A stretch of 23,399 bases of DNA, taken from positions 1-23,399 of the forward strand of contig JAQWQN010000242.1 of NCBI GenBank assembly GCA_029244465.1. The letters are read 5' to 3'. The DNA is from Pseudomonadales bacterium. GTDB taxonomy: Bacteria > Pseudomonadota > Gammaproteobacteria > Pseudomonadales > Azotimanducaceae. This document shows, piece by piece, positions 1-8,013 of the stretch. Under the pieces are notes generated by a model that worked only from the letters and a program-made list of their open reading frames with translations, was not told where the DNA came from and did not search any database. The number at the start of each line of letters is the position of its first letter. Within the stretch, counting starts at the first letter, position 1. The position numbers and the translations under genes were made by a program.

Positions 1-1021
1 GATAATCACGGTCCTCTTTGCGAGTCGCGTTCGTGGCTAGATCTTCATATCCTGCATTGATGCGTATCTGGGGCGTGATATCGGCGTTTAATTCCACGAC
101 CCATTGACCCTCAAACCTGCGCACAATCACGTCGGGTTCGATGTAGTCGGTACTTTGGTCGGCGATGGCACTGCCGGGTCTTGGGTCCAGGGTCCGGATC
201 AGGTTCATTGCCGCACCCAAGTCACTCGCGGACATGCGCGTTTTGCGTTTGAGCGTGTTGTAATCCTTGCTGGCGAGTAGATCTATGTGATCTTCGAGCA
301 GCATGATTGCTTCATGCACCCAGGGGGTACCGGCGGAACATTGTTTAATTTGTAGCAAAAGGCACTCCTGTAAATCGCGGGCAGCAACCCCTACAGGTTC
401 AAGCTGCTGCACGATGTCCAAAACCTCGAGTACGTGTTCTTTTTCAAAGGTCTCCCGGCTAGATAAAAATAGCTTGTCGTTCGTCAGACTCTCATAGACG
501 TCGTCGGTGGTGACAGTGAGCATGCCATTGTTATCGATACCATCGATAATGGCTTCCGCGATGATTCGATCAGATTTTGCCATTCTGCTCAGATTCAATT
601 GCGAGAAAAGATGACCCGCGAGCGTTTGAGCCGCGCTTTTAGTGGCGAAGGGATCGTAATCTGCATCGGGGATCGAACTTGCCAGGTTGGTTGGATAAAC
701 GGCTTCCCAATCGCTATCTATGGGTAGTTCGTTGCGGATAGGGGCTTGAAGTTGACTGCTCGTTTCTGCGTCGGCATCAGCGTCAGGGGCAGCGCTGCTC
801 GCGCGCTCCGCTATTTCTGCTTGTACCTGTTCGTGCTGAGTCGCATCTAGGTCTGCGTCTGGTGAGTCCTCGGAGACTTCCAGCATCACGTTTGACTCAA
901 GGGTCGCTTGGATCTCTTCTTGAAGGTCGAGCGCGGACAACTGCAGAAGCCGGATGGCTTGTTGCAACTGTGGGGTCATATTGAGTTGCTGACCGAGTTT
1001 TAGGGCGAGCGTTTGCTTCAT
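1..1021 (-). CDS. rpoN: RNA polymerase sigma-54 factor RpoN, partial (C-terminus beyond left edge)
   Basis: Sigma-54 directs core RNA polymerase to -24/-12 promoters that need an AAA+ activator. The frame is open from an ATG at 1021 to the window edge, giving about 340 residues of a family usually near 470-500. It opens with the glutamine-rich activator-interacting region I (MKQTLALKLGQQLNMTPQLQ, then QAIRLLQLSALDLQEEIQ). An acidic, Ala/Asp-rich linker follows (about residues 50-120, including DADADAE). The core-binding domain then shows IIDGIDNNGML. The DNA-binding helix-turn-helix and the RpoN box lie outside the window, so they could not be checked. It sits downstream of lptB on the same strand, as in many Gammaproteobacteria. 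The 241-base gap to lptB suggests a promoter of its own. No frame damage is seen. Confidence 0.95.
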   Translation of the reverse strand, partial: MKQTLALKLGQQLNMTPQLQQAIRLLQLSALDLQEEIQATLESNVMLEVSEDSPDADLDATQHEQVQAEIAERASSAAPDADADAETSSQLQAPIRNELPIDSDWEAVYPTNLASSIPDADYDPFATKSAAQTLAGHLFSQLNLSRMAKSDRIIAEAIIDGIDNNGMLTVTTDDVYESLTNDKLFLSSRETFEKEHVLEVLDIVQQLEPVGVAARDLQECLLLQIKQCSAGTPWVHEAIMLLEDHIDLLASKDYNTLKRKTRMSASDLGAAMNLIRTLDPRPGSAIADQSTDYIEPDVIVRRFEGQWVVELNADITPQIRINAGYEDLATNATRKEDRDY

Positions 1022-1262
1022 AAAAGCTCGACGGCCTTATTCGCGGATTGTATAAAATGCCTGTAATCACCTCGTGCAAAAGTGGTCTTCTGACGAGCGT
1101 GTCTTGGCTCGGTTAGTGCAGCCCATATGTCAAAAAAAACAGGAAAGTAGCGCATTTGCAACCGACCATTCTAAAACCGTGCCAATCTAACATGGCGGCC
1201 GGTAAAACGGGTGTCGGGAAGGCAGATACGTGACGAAGTTAACGCAGTTTGCGCAAAGAAGT
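1022..1262 (-). promoter_or_regulatory. lptB-rpoN intergenic region with a weak candidate rpoN promoter
   Basis: This 241-base gap holds no credible gene. Read on the minus strand, TTGCAC (1079-1074) and TATACA (1054-1049) form a weak sigma-70-like pair with a long 19-base spacer. They lie about 30-60 bases before the rpoN ATG, which is preceded by a poor GAG ribosome site. An A8 run at 1132-1139 (T8 on the minus strand) has no clear stem before it, so I do not call it a terminator. Confidence 0.3.
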
Positions 1263-2009
1263 CTAAATCGTGAAACTTTCGCCCAAATAGACTTGCCGTA
1301 CAGTTTCGTTGGCCAAAATTTCGTTGGCGTGCCCTGCCGCGATAATATGACCTTCATGCACGATGTAGGCGCGATCGCAGATGTCGAGGGTGTCTTTAAC
1401 GTTGTGGTCAGTAATCAACACACCAATCTGGCGGGCTGCTAGATCGCGGATTTCCGTTTTGATGTCATTGACAGATATGGGGTCAACGCCAGCAAAAGGC
1501 TCGTCTAGTAAGATAAAACGTGGGTCGCTAGCGAGTGCTCGCGCAATTTCCAAGCGTCGTCGTTCGCCGCCAGACAGACTCTGGCCGAGGCTTTTGCGCA
1601 CTGCGTTCAAATTAAATTCCTCTAGAAGCCCATCCATGCTCTGGCGGCGTTGGGCTTTATTGAGGTCAGAACGCAACTCGAGCACGGCAAGTAAATTCTG
1701 CTCGGTGGTTAACGTTCGAAACACACTGGCTTCTTGTGGTAAGTAACCAATGCCGGATTGTGCGCGTTTGTGGACTGAGGCGTTGGTGATTTCAGTCTGA
1801 TCAAGAAAGATCTCTCCAGCATCGGCTTTGATCAAGCCGACCACCATATAAAAACAAGTTGTCTTACCTGCCCCATTGGGGCCTAGCAGTCCCACAATCT
1901 CGCCGCTGTTAACTTCGAGTGAAACGTCTTCGACTGCGATCTTGCTGCGGTACTGTTTGCGTAAACTTGTCGCTTGCAAGCGGGCTGCTGCGGGCCTATC
2001 AGCCGTCAC
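1263..2009 (-). CDS. lptB: LPS export ABC transporter ATP-binding protein LptB
   Basis: LptB is the cytoplasmic ATPase of the LptB2FG complex. It powers extraction of LPS from the inner membrane and its push across the LptC-LptA-LptD bridge. The 248-residue protein carries Walker A GPNGAGKTT (43-51), the Q-loop near PQEASVF (91-97), the signature LSGGERRRLEIARALA (145-160), Walker B FILLDE (165-170) and the switch histidine in TDHNV (H202). The signature and the YLPQEASVF stretch are typical of LptB rather than of other ABC ATPases. Its ATG overlaps the end of lptA by four bases, which suggests translational coupling. It closes the kdsC-lptC-lptA-lptB run. Confidence 0.96.
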   Translation of the reverse strand: MTADRPAAARLQATSLRKQYRSKIAVEDVSLEVNSGEIVGLLGPNGAGKTTCFYMVVGLIKADAGEIFLDQTEITNASVHKRAQSGIGYLPQEASVFRTLTTEQNLLAVLELRSDLNKAQRRQSMDGLLEEFNLNAVRKSLGQSLSGGERRRLEIARALASDPRFILLDEPFAGVDPISVNDIKTEIRDLAARQIGVLITDHNVKDTLDICDRAYIVHEGHIIAAGHANEILANETVRQVYLGESFTI

Positions 2010-2575
2010 GGGGAGGCCTGACTCGCGCTGTCCGGAACCAAGGTCATGCGGACTCGGCCAGGCTTGTCGCCGGTACTGGCGTCAACTTTCCCGTTAACGA
2101 TGTCATAACGAATTGACTCACCGCTAAGTGTATTGCCCAACTGCGTGAGGGTCGCTTCACCATTTAAATAGATGCGCTCCGCACTTGTGTGGTAAATGAT
2201 GGAATCAGCTTCAGCTTCGACCTCGCCTTGATCATCTTCCAAACGTTGCCGATATCGGGCGGGTCCGCCTTCGGTAATGATCTGTTGCACTTGGTTATCT
2301 TTAACCTTAACAACCATACGTTCACCAAAGACGCGTAGTGTGCCTTGGACTACTTCAACGGAGCCGGAGTAGATAATGGTTTCGTTACTCTGATCGATTT
2401 CGGCATCGTCGCCTTCGATGTGGATGGGCTGGTCCGCATCATTTTGCAGCGCCATTGCGTGTTGGGCTCCGCTGCACAGCGTTAGGATCAACAGCCATGT
2501 AAAGGCTTTTTTGCCCGGCGGCCGGAATGTCACCGCGGGTCTATTAAGAATCTTTGAACTGCTCAGGTAGAACAA
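2006..2575 (-). CDS. lptA: LPS transport periplasmic protein LptA
   Basis: LptA forms the periplasmic beta-jellyroll bridge that carries LPS from LptC to LptD. The 189-residue reading shows a signal peptide with hydrophobic core FTWLLILTLCSGA and likely cleavage after AMA (residues 40-42). The OstA/LptA domain follows (about 50-170), with the typical IEGDDAEIDQSNETIIYSG, VVKV and TEGGPARY stretches. The ATG at 2575 has a GAGAG ribosome site and overlaps lptC by 32 bases. A GTG at 2533 would give a more compact signal peptide (MTFRPPGKKAFTWLL) and remove the overlap, so the start is uncertain. The stop overlaps the lptB start by four bases. Confidence 0.9.
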   Translation of the reverse strand: MFYLSSSKILNRPAVTFRPPGKKAFTWLLILTLCSGAQHAMALQNDADQPIHIEGDDAEIDQSNETIIYSGSVEVVQGTLRVFGERMVVKVKDNQVQQIITEGGPARYRQRLEDDQGEVEAEADSIIYHTSAERIYLNGEATLTQLGNTLSGESIRYDIVNGKVDASTGDKPGRVRMTLVPDSASQASP

Positions 2576-3155
2576 TCGTGTGTACTCTCTGTGTGCTATC
2601 CGAAGACAGGGTCAATATGCCAGTGTCTAGTTTCGCCACCATTCCGGCAGCGACAGTTCTGCCGACTTCGGTGTCGATCATAACATCTTGATTGGTTTGC
2701 GCGTATTGGCGATCTGGAAATAGCTGAAAGACTTCTGAGCGCACCGTCATCGTGCCACTGCCAGGGCGTACCTGGACCATTTCCACAGCGTCCGTGAGGA
2801 ATACAATATCTTCTTTGGCACCTCCTCTGGTCGTTGCTTGTTTAATCGTGCCGAGCTTCGACTCGATGTCCCATGGTGGTTGATCTGCGGACAGTAAGTG
2901 CACTTGCGGTGCCTGCAATTCGGTTAAACTCTGTTCGTAGTACTGCTCGATACGGGCGGCGTTGAGTCGATAGTGGAGGGTACCGTCCGGGTTAAGTTCG
3001 TGGTACTCAACTTCCTTGCCATAGACGTCAGGCTGACGTTCGGCGGCATCTTCGCCAGGATCATCGTGATTGGAAGTTTGGCTTTCTTGGGCCGCCCAAT
3101 AGAGAAAGGCCGTGGCGATGGTGATAAGGGCGACGCCAATTGTTTTTATAGTCAC
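2544..3155 (-). CDS. lptC: LPS export protein LptC
   Basis: LptC is a bitopic inner-membrane protein that takes LPS from LptB2FG and hands it to LptA. From the GTG at 3155 the product is 203 residues, close to the usual 190-200. A membrane helix comes first (TIKTIGVALITIATAFLYWA), then a soluble jellyroll domain with LNPDGTLHYRLNA, DVYGKEVEYHE and the GTMTVRSEVFQLFPDRQYA stretch common in the family. The frame stays open upstream to an ATG at 3332, but that start would overlap kdsC by 119 bases and add a non-family N-terminus, so I reject it. A weak AGG lies about six bases before the GTG. The start is the least certain point. Confidence 0.85.
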   Translation of the reverse strand: MTIKTIGVALITIATAFLYWAAQESQTSNHDDPGEDAAERQPDVYGKEVEYHELNPDGTLHYRLNAARIEQYYEQSLTELQAPQVHLLSADQPPWDIESKLGTIKQATTRGGAKEDIVFLTDAVEMVQVRPGSGTMTVRSEVFQLFPDRQYAQTNQDVMIDTEVGRTVAAGMVAKLDTGILTLSSDSTQRVHTIVLPEQFKDS

Positions 3156-3213
3156 GATAAGCCTGTGGATCGCTGCAGCCTGAGTAACTCTGCGTTTAGG
3201 GGGCGAAGCGGAC

Positions 3214-3729
3214 CTAATATGGCCATCGAGATTGTGCCTTGAGGATATGTTCTGCAATTTCTGCCACGACACCGTCGCCGCCAGACCGTTGCGTGGTCCA
3301 ATCTGCTTTTCGTAGCACTTCTGGATGCCCATTCGGGACTGTAATGGCCAGACTGATCATAGGTTCGCTAAATAAGTCCAGGTCTTGAATGTCATCGCCA
3401 ATCGCCGCCAGGTTGTCCTCGGGAAAACCATCAGCGATAAGTGCCTGGAGCGCCTTGGGTTTGCTTTTAGCGCCCTGAGAGACGTAGTCAATCCCCAACT
3501 CCCGAGTCCGGCGAGCAACCATGGGTGAGCGGCGTCCGGTGATAACGGCAATGGACACGCCCTGATCCATGAGTAGTTTGATCGATGCGCCGTCTTGCAC
3601 ATGAAATTGTTTGAGCTCGTGACCGTCGTCGGTATAAATAATTTTCCCGTCGGTGAGCACGCCATCGACATCAAGAACGATGCCGCGGATATGCGCTAGG
3701 CGGTCTGAGGGGGGACGTTTGGCGGGCAT
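3214..3729 (-). CDS. kdsC: 3-deoxy-D-manno-octulosonate 8-phosphate phosphatase KdsC
   Basis: KdsC hydrolyses Kdo-8-phosphate to Kdo, the third step of Kdo synthesis for the LPS inner core. It is a cap-less, C1-type HAD phosphatase acting as a tetramer in the cytoplasm. The 171-residue protein shows motif I DVDGVLTDG with the nucleophile D20 and acid/base D22, motif II TGR (65-67), the lysine in KSKPKAL (about 89-95) and motif III GDDIQDLDL (112-120). It lies six bases after the YrbG-type exchanger gene. In E. coli the partner isomerase gene kdsD sits between these two genes, but here it is absent. Confidence 0.96.
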   Translation of the reverse strand: MPAKRPPSDRLAHIRGIVLDVDGVLTDGKIIYTDDGHELKQFHVQDGASIKLLMDQGVSIAVITGRRSPMVARRTRELGIDYVSQGAKSKPKALQALIADGFPEDNLAAIGDDIQDLDLFSEPMISLAITVPNGHPEVLRKADWTTQRSGGDGVVAEIAEHILKAQSRWPY

Positions 3730-3735
3730 GATTGA

Positions 3736-4701
3736 TTAGGCCTGTTGCACGAGTAGCACGTTATATCCGATCCAGGCCATCAGCATCACTGCGCCTTCGA
3801 ATCGCGTAATCACCGGCCGCGAATTGATTCCATAAGCAAACAGAGCCAGCATCAGAGTCAGTGCCAGCATCATGCCGCAATCGCGCCAGAGAGCGGCAAA
3901 GTCGATGTCAGTAGGCGCCATGATGCTGGGAACAGCCAGTACGGCGAGGATATTCAGAATATTGGACCCGACCACGTTGCCGATGGCGATATCTGTATGC
4001 CCTTTGATCGCTGATCCGATGGTTGCCGCGAGCTCGGGCAAACTGGTTCCTACGGCGACGATGGTTAAGCCAATAATCATTTCACTCACGCCCAATGTCG
4101 TCGCGATCTCAGTTGCTGCGTAGACCAATATTTGCGCGGAAATGAGCAGTACGATGAGCCCTAAGATCAGCCAGGCAACGGATTGTAAGGTGGTCATGTC
4201 TGGGATTTCGTTGAGCTCCTCCTGCATGGAGGGAGAAAGTTCTTGATCGCGGTTGTCTTGGCCACGCACGAGTTGATAAAGAATGACGGTTAAACCGGCG
4301 AGCAGAATAATGCCATTGAGAACTGAAAGGTGGCGGTCGAACATTAGTGCTATAGCGAGGAAGGTGGCACCTAGAAGCCAAGGTAGTTCAGTTTTGCGCA
4401 CTCGTGCGGAAAAAGGCAGCGGCGCCACGATTGCGGTAATGCCGAGTACTAAGCCGATGTTTGCGATGTTAGAACCGATCGCATTCCCAACTGCCAGCAA
4501 AGGGTTGTCATCGATGGCTGCAAAGACGGCGACCAGAATTTCCGGTGCTGAGGTACCGATAGAAACGACCGTCAATCCAATCAACATTTTGGAAATGCCC
4601 AGATTCGTGGCGCAGGCTGCTGCAGCCGATAGGAAACGATCAGCGCTCCAAACTAACGCGATGAAGCCAACGGCCAATAATAGCACTGGCAGCCAAATCA
4701 T
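3736..4701 (-). CDS. yrbG: Calcium/sodium antiporter of the CaCA family (YrbG-like)
   Basis: This inner-membrane cation/Ca2+ exchanger has 321 residues and two inverted five-helix halves. Each half carries the alpha-repeat signatures of the family: GTSAPEI (49-55) with GNAIGSNIANIGLVLG (72-87), and later VGTSLPELAATIGSAIKG with GNVVGSNILNIL. The acidic residues of the two alpha-repeats form the ion site in this family. A charged cytoplasmic loop (DNRDQELSPSMQEELNE) separates the halves. It is the first gene of the minus-strand run and is divergent from mlaF. Its link to LPS synthesis is positional only. The ATG at 4701 has no obvious ribosome site. Confidence 0.92.
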   Translation of the reverse strand: MIWLPVLLLAVGFIALVWSADRFLSAAAACATNLGISKMLIGLTVVSIGTSAPEILVAVFAAIDDNPLLAVGNAIGSNIANIGLVLGITAIVAPLPFSARVRKTELPWLLGATFLAIALMFDRHLSVLNGIILLAGLTVILYQLVRGQDNRDQELSPSMQEELNEIPDMTTLQSVAWLILGLIVLLISAQILVYAATEIATTLGVSEMIIGLTIVAVGTSLPELAATIGSAIKGHTDIAIGNVVGSNILNILAVLAVPSIMAPTDIDFAALWRDCGMMLALTLMLALFAYGINSRPVITRFEGAVMLMAWIGYNVLLVQQA

Positions 4702-4718
4702 GCAGGTATCTTGACATA

Positions 4719-4748
4719 ATTATTCAAGTAGAAGTCCTCTATCGTGAA
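4719..4748 (-). promoter_or_regulatory. Candidate promoter for the yrbG-kdsC-lpt run
   Basis: On the minus strand TTCACG (4748-4743) and AATAAT (4724-4719) are separated by 18 bases. They match the sigma-70 consensus at four and five of six positions. Transcription would start only about ten bases before the yrbG ATG, leaving almost no leader, which weakens the call. Confidence 0.3.
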
Positions 4749-4875
4749 CTTTAGACGCATTGCATGCGGGTTCCAACTTTGTAAAGCAGGTTATTTTGTG
4801 TCGAGCCACTAGATCAATTATCCCGTGTTTTTGTCAAGGAACAAGTGAGAACCTTCAAGCTCTATTCATGGGCGG

Positions 4876-4884
4876 TGCTATAAT
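4876..4884 (+). promoter_or_regulatory. Extended -10 promoter of the mla operon
   Basis: TGCTATAAT is a perfect extended -10 element (TGn plus TATAAT). No good -35 hexamer lies 16-18 bases upstream (TTCAAG at 4854-4859 gives a 19-base spacer), which fits dependence on the extended -10. Transcription would start near 4890-4892, leaving a leader of about 40 bases before the mlaF ATG at 4934. Confidence 0.65.
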
Positions 4885-4933
4885 TCGACTGCACTTAACT
4901 GAGAGACGCCAAGTCTTAACAAAATTGAGCATT

Positions 4934-5737
4934 ATGTCCGGCAACTTGATAGACATTCAAAACTTAACTTTCCGGCGCGGTGAGCGATTGATCTTTGATG
5001 ACCTGAGCCTATCAATTCCGCGTGGCAGCATCACTGCGATCATGGGGCCGAGTGGTACGGGCAAGACAACATTACTTAAATTGATTGGTGGCCAGGAGAA
5101 GCCAGAAGCGGGACAGATTCTAATCGACGGGCAGGACGTTGTGCGGATGTCTCGGACTGAGTTGCTCGCCTTGCGCAAAGACATTGGCATGCTATTCCAA
5201 GCTTCCGCGCTGTTCACAGACCTCTCAGTTTTTGAAAATGTGGCGTTTCCCCTGCGGGTTCATACGTCGCTTTCGGAAGAATTGATTCGTGATCTGGTTT
5301 TGATGAAATTGAACGCGGTCGGCTTGCGAGGCGCGCGGGATTTGATGCCCGCCGAACTTTCGGGTGGTATGTCTCGACGAGTTGCATTGGCCAGAGCAAT
5401 TGCACTGGATCCTAACCTAATCATGTACGATGAACCTTTCACGGGACAAGACCCGATCGCGATGGGCGTGTTGGTTAGCCTGATCAAGAATTTGAATCAG
5501 GCGCTCGCGACGACCAGTTTACTGGTCTCCCATGATATTCATGAAACAGTGGGGATAGCCGATCAAATCTTTATTCTTGCCGATGGCCGTGTGATCGGCT
5601 CAGGCACGCCTGCAGAACTGCGCGATTCAGATTCAGAAATGGTGTCGCAGTTTATGCACGGTAAACCAGATGGACCGGTACCGTTCCATTATCCAGCCGA
5701 CGACTATCAATATGATGTCGTTGCCGGTATCGATTAA
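4934..5737 (+). CDS. mlaF: Phospholipid transport ABC ATPase MlaF
   Basis: MlaF is the ATPase of the MlaFEDB complex, which moves glycerophospholipids between the inner membrane and the periplasmic carrier MlaC to keep the outer membrane asymmetric. The 267-residue protein has Walker A GPSGTGKTT (38-46), the signature LSGGMSRRVALARAIA (142-157; the Met after LSGG is typical of MlaF), Walker B LIMYDE (162-167) and the switch histidine in SHDIHE (H200). The start is the ATG at 4934, from which MSGNLIDIQNLTF matches the family N-terminus. The frame is open back to 4760, but that stretch overlaps the promoter and looks non-coding. The ribosome site is weak. It is first in the mla operon. Confidence 0.95.
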   Translation: MSGNLIDIQNLTFRRGERLIFDDLSLSIPRGSITAIMGPSGTGKTTLLKLIGGQEKPEAGQILIDGQDVVRMSRTELLALRKDIGMLFQASALFTDLSVFENVAFPLRVHTSLSEELIRDLVLMKLNAVGLRGARDLMPAELSGGMSRRVALARAIALDPNLIMYDEPFTGQDPIAMGVLVSLIKNLNQALATTSLLVSHDIHETVGIADQIFILADGRVIGSGTPAELRDSDSEMVSQFMHGKPDGPVPFHYPADDYQYDVVAGID

Positions 5738-5754
5738 GCGTGAGAGCGACTTAG

Positions 5755-6534
5755 ATGGTTCTCTTTCTCCGTAGAATAGGTATGCGTGCCTTTAAGTTTT
5801 TGGCGGCCTTGGGTCGTGCTTCCGCGCTGTGGTGGAGTGCCATGCGCTGGCTGCCTCGCTTAAGTGAACTGAACTTGTTGATCCGACAGATCTATAACGT
5901 CGGCTATCTCTCGCTTGTCATCGTCGTGCTGTCGGCTTTTTCCATTGGCGCTGTACTCGCTTTGCAGTTCTACACGCAGCTTGCCAGATTTGGCGCGCAA
6001 GAAGCTGTCGGTGTCGGCTTAGCGTTGGTGCTGTTGCGTGAGTTGGGCCCGGTTGTCACAGCGTTACTTTTTGCGGGTCGTGCAGGATCGGCTCTCACGG
6101 CTGAAATAGGACTGATGAAGACTACCGAGCAACTGTCCAGTATGGAGATGATGGGTGTTGATCCGCTCAGACGGATTGTTGCTCCGAGAATCTGGGCGGG
6201 CATTATTAGCGTGCCAATATTGACGGCAATCTTTAATACGGTCGCCATATATGGTGGCGTTGTTGTCGCGATTGATTGGCTTGGCGCTGATGCAGGTGGG
6301 TTTTGGTCTGGGATGCAAGATGTCGTGGATTGGTGGGAAGACCTGGCTAAAGGCATGTTCAAAAGCCTTGTGTTCGCGATCTTGGTGACATGGGTTGCGG
6401 TTTTTCAAGGGTATGATTCCGAACCGACTGCGGAAGGGATGGCGATGTCGACGACCCGAACGGTCGTCATTTCATCGGTGCTCATCCTGGCATCGGACTT
6501 TCTGTTGACGCTTGTTATGTATGGAGACTTCTAG
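5755..6534 (+). CDS. mlaE: Phospholipid transport permease MlaE
   Basis: MlaE is the inner-membrane permease subunit of MlaFEDB. The 259-residue protein has about five membrane segments and the diagnostic permease core LRELGPVVTALLFAGRAGSA, then EIGLMKTTEQLSSMEMMGVD and the coupling-helix region PLRRIVAPRIWAG. The C-terminal segment ends in SSVLILASDFLLTLVMYGDF, typical of MlaE. The ATG at 5755 follows mlaF by 17 bases. A second in-frame ATG at 5782 would drop nine residues. Its TAG stop overlaps the mlaD GTG start by one base. Confidence 0.95.
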   Translation: MVLFLRRIGMRAFKFLAALGRASALWWSAMRWLPRLSELNLLIRQIYNVGYLSLVIVVLSAFSIGAVLALQFYTQLARFGAQEAVGVGLALVLLRELGPVVTALLFAGRAGSALTAEIGLMKTTEQLSSMEMMGVDPLRRIVAPRIWAGIISVPILTAIFNTVAIYGGVVVAIDWLGADAGGFWSGMQDVVDWWEDLAKGMFKSLVFAILVTWVAVFQGYDSEPTAEGMAMSTTRTVVISSVLILASDFLLTLVMYGDF

Positions 6535-6992
6535 TGCGCGCAAGAACGATTGAGATCAGTGTCGGAGCGTTTGTGCTTGCAGGCTTGTTGAGCGTGATAT
6601 ACCTCGCGATTCAAGTTTCAGGCGTGACCGCTGCATCTGAAAAAGAGCATTACCAGGTTTTGGCTCGGTTCGATGACGTGGCTGGGTTGCGGGTGCGCGG
6701 CAAGGTCAGCATGGCCGGCGTTACTATCGGCAGAATCCAAAATATCGGTGTAGATATGGAGTGGGGTACCGCAGTGGTTACGCTGGATATCTTTGGTCAG
6801 CCAGGTAATTTGACGACTGATACTTCTGCTAAAATATTGACGGAGGGTATCTTGGGTGCGCGTTACATCAGTTTGATGCCTGGTGCTGACGAAGAATTCA
6901 TACAGAATGGCGCCGAAATCACAGATACGCAGGGAGCGCTTGTGTTAGAAAACTTAATTGGTGAATTTCTAACGAATCTAGGAGAGTCGTAA
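6534..6992 (+). CDS. mlaD: MCE-domain phospholipid-binding protein MlaD
   Basis: MlaD is anchored by one N-terminal helix and forms a hexameric periplasmic ring through which lipid passes between MlaE and MlaC. The 152-residue protein starts with GTG at 6534, overlapping the mlaE stop. It has a membrane helix at about residues 8-28 (EISVGAFVLAGLLSVIYLAI), then one MCE domain (about 38-117) with FDDVAGLRVRGKVSMAGVTI and a GARYISLMPG end. The C-terminal helix GALVLENLIGEFL is the part that lines the pore in the E. coli protein. The length matches the short MlaD type of Gammaproteobacteria. Its TAA overlaps the mlaC ATG (TAATG). Confidence 0.95.
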   Translation: MRARTIEISVGAFVLAGLLSVIYLAIQVSGVTAASEKEHYQVLARFDDVAGLRVRGKVSMAGVTIGRIQNIGVDMEWGTAVVTLDIFGQPGNLTTDTSAKILTEGILGARYISLMPGADEEFIQNGAEITDTQGALVLENLIGEFLTNLGES

Positions 6993-7657
6993 TGCGGACA
7001 AGACGGGTACTGACTAGTATTTTTCTGGCGACATTGGCTTTCGGGAGTCAGGCGAATGTTTTGACCGAGTCCCTGCAAGCAGGGTCGGCTGAAGAAGCAG
7101 TTGTCGTTGCGACCAAGGACGTCCTTGATTTGATTTCGTCGAAAAGAGTGGCTGGCGATGAAAACCCTGTTCGCTTTTACGCCGAAGTGAAGGAACTGTT
7201 GGATCCGATAATCGACTTTGATCGCTTCGCGAGATCCGTTATGGGCGTCTGGTATAAGAAAGCTAGTCCCGAGCAGTTTGAGACGTTTTCCGAGTCCTTT
7301 AAGTGGTCTTTGGTGAAAACTTACGCCTCTGCTCTCACTGAGTTTCATGGAGGGCAGGTGCGCGTTGTGCCTGTGCGCGGCAAGCGTGAGTTGAACAAGG
7401 CGCTGGTCGCGATGGAAATCGATTGGCGAGGCAAGACTTATAGCATTGTGTACGACATGCGTAAGAAGTCCGAGACCTGGCAGTTGGTCAATGTGTCGGT
7501 CGAAGGGATTAACTTGGGACTTAACTACAAGTCGCAATTCGATTCGGCGATGAAAGGTCCTAAATATGGTCGAGACCTAGATCGAGTTATTGCGGCGTGG
7601 ACTAATCAGATTGGCAATAATGATTCTGAATCTGGTGAAGGCTCCGATGCACGGTAA
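6992..7657 (+). CDS. mlaC: Periplasmic phospholipid-binding protein MlaC
   Basis: MlaC ferries phospholipid between the outer-membrane MlaA-porin complex and MlaFEDB. The 221-residue protein has a signal peptide (MRTRRVLTSIFLATLAFGSQA, cleavage near residue 21). The Tol-tolerance/MlaC fold follows, with the FYAEVKELLDPIIDFDRFA stretch, the VMGVWYKKASPEQFETFSES segment and YDMRKKSETWQLVNVSVEGI near the end, all family hallmarks. The ATG overlaps the mlaD stop and has a strong AGGAGAG ribosome site. It ends in a short Ser/Gly/Glu-rich tail. It is the only soluble carrier of the system in this window; mlaA is not present. Confidence 0.95.
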   Translation: MRTRRVLTSIFLATLAFGSQANVLTESLQAGSAEEAVVVATKDVLDLISSKRVAGDENPVRFYAEVKELLDPIIDFDRFARSVMGVWYKKASPEQFETFSESFKWSLVKTYASALTEFHGGQVRVVPVRGKRELNKALVAMEIDWRGKTYSIVYDMRKKSETWQLVNVSVEGINLGLNYKSQFDSAMKGPKYGRDLDRVIAAWTNQIGNNDSESGEGSDAR

Positions 7658-7669
7658 GTTTGTCCAGCA

Positions 7670-7969
7670 GTGAAAGCGTTTTTCACTCACCAGCTTGATG
7701 TCACTTGGGACTCTGCAGAAGCAGCCAAAAAGCACGGCTACGATTTAATTGATCAGTTTGACTCCACGGCTCAGCACGTCGATAAAATTTCAGTGGACTT
7801 ATCGCCCCTGAAACAGGCCAATAGTGTAATCGTTGCAATTTTGTCAGCATGGCATCGCCACGCATCTCTCCAGCACAAGTCCATTGTTTTTGTGAATCTT
7901 TCTCAAGAATTACGTAACATCATCGCGCTTTCTGGGCTCGACAAGGTGATCGAGCTCCAGGCAGAGTAA
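7670..7969 (+). CDS. mlaB: STAS-domain protein MlaB
   Basis: MlaB is the small cytoplasmic STAS-domain subunit that stabilises and activates MlaF in the MlaFEDB complex. The 99-residue protein shows the STAS pattern of a beta strand (KISVDLSPLKQAN) followed by a helix with SVIVAILSAWHRHA and a C-terminal IALSGLDKVIEL. That end matches the LxxxGL(d/s)xxxxL ending of STAS proteins. Sequence conservation in this family is low, so position directly after mlaC adds much of the support. The start is GTG at 7670, 12 bases after mlaC, with a poor ribosome site, which suggests coupled translation. Confidence 0.85.
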   Translation: MKAFFTHQLDVTWDSAEAAKKHGYDLIDQFDSTAQHVDKISVDLSPLKQANSVIVAILSAWHRHASLQHKSIVFVNLSQELRNIIALSGLDKVIELQAE

Positions 7970-8013
7970 ACACAACTCCTAACGCACCCGACACGTGAGG
8001 TGGATAAATCGAA

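Noticed and set aside
1172..1187. TTGGCACG half-site on the minus strand before rpoN, like a sigma-54 -24 element
   Set aside because: The -12 half at the right distance reads TAGA in place of TTGC, lacking the near-invariant GC.
3156..3332. N-terminal extension of lptC to the ATG at 3332
   Set aside because: It overlaps kdsC by 119 bases and places 59 non-family residues before the membrane anchor.
4760..4933. N-terminal extension of mlaF to 4760
   Set aside because: It covers the extended -10 promoter and is not like any MlaF N-terminus; 4934 gives the family start.
6863..7537. Long reading frame (224 codons) opposite mlaD/mlaC
   Set aside because: It is antisense to well-supported mla genes, has low-complexity composition and no recognisable domain.
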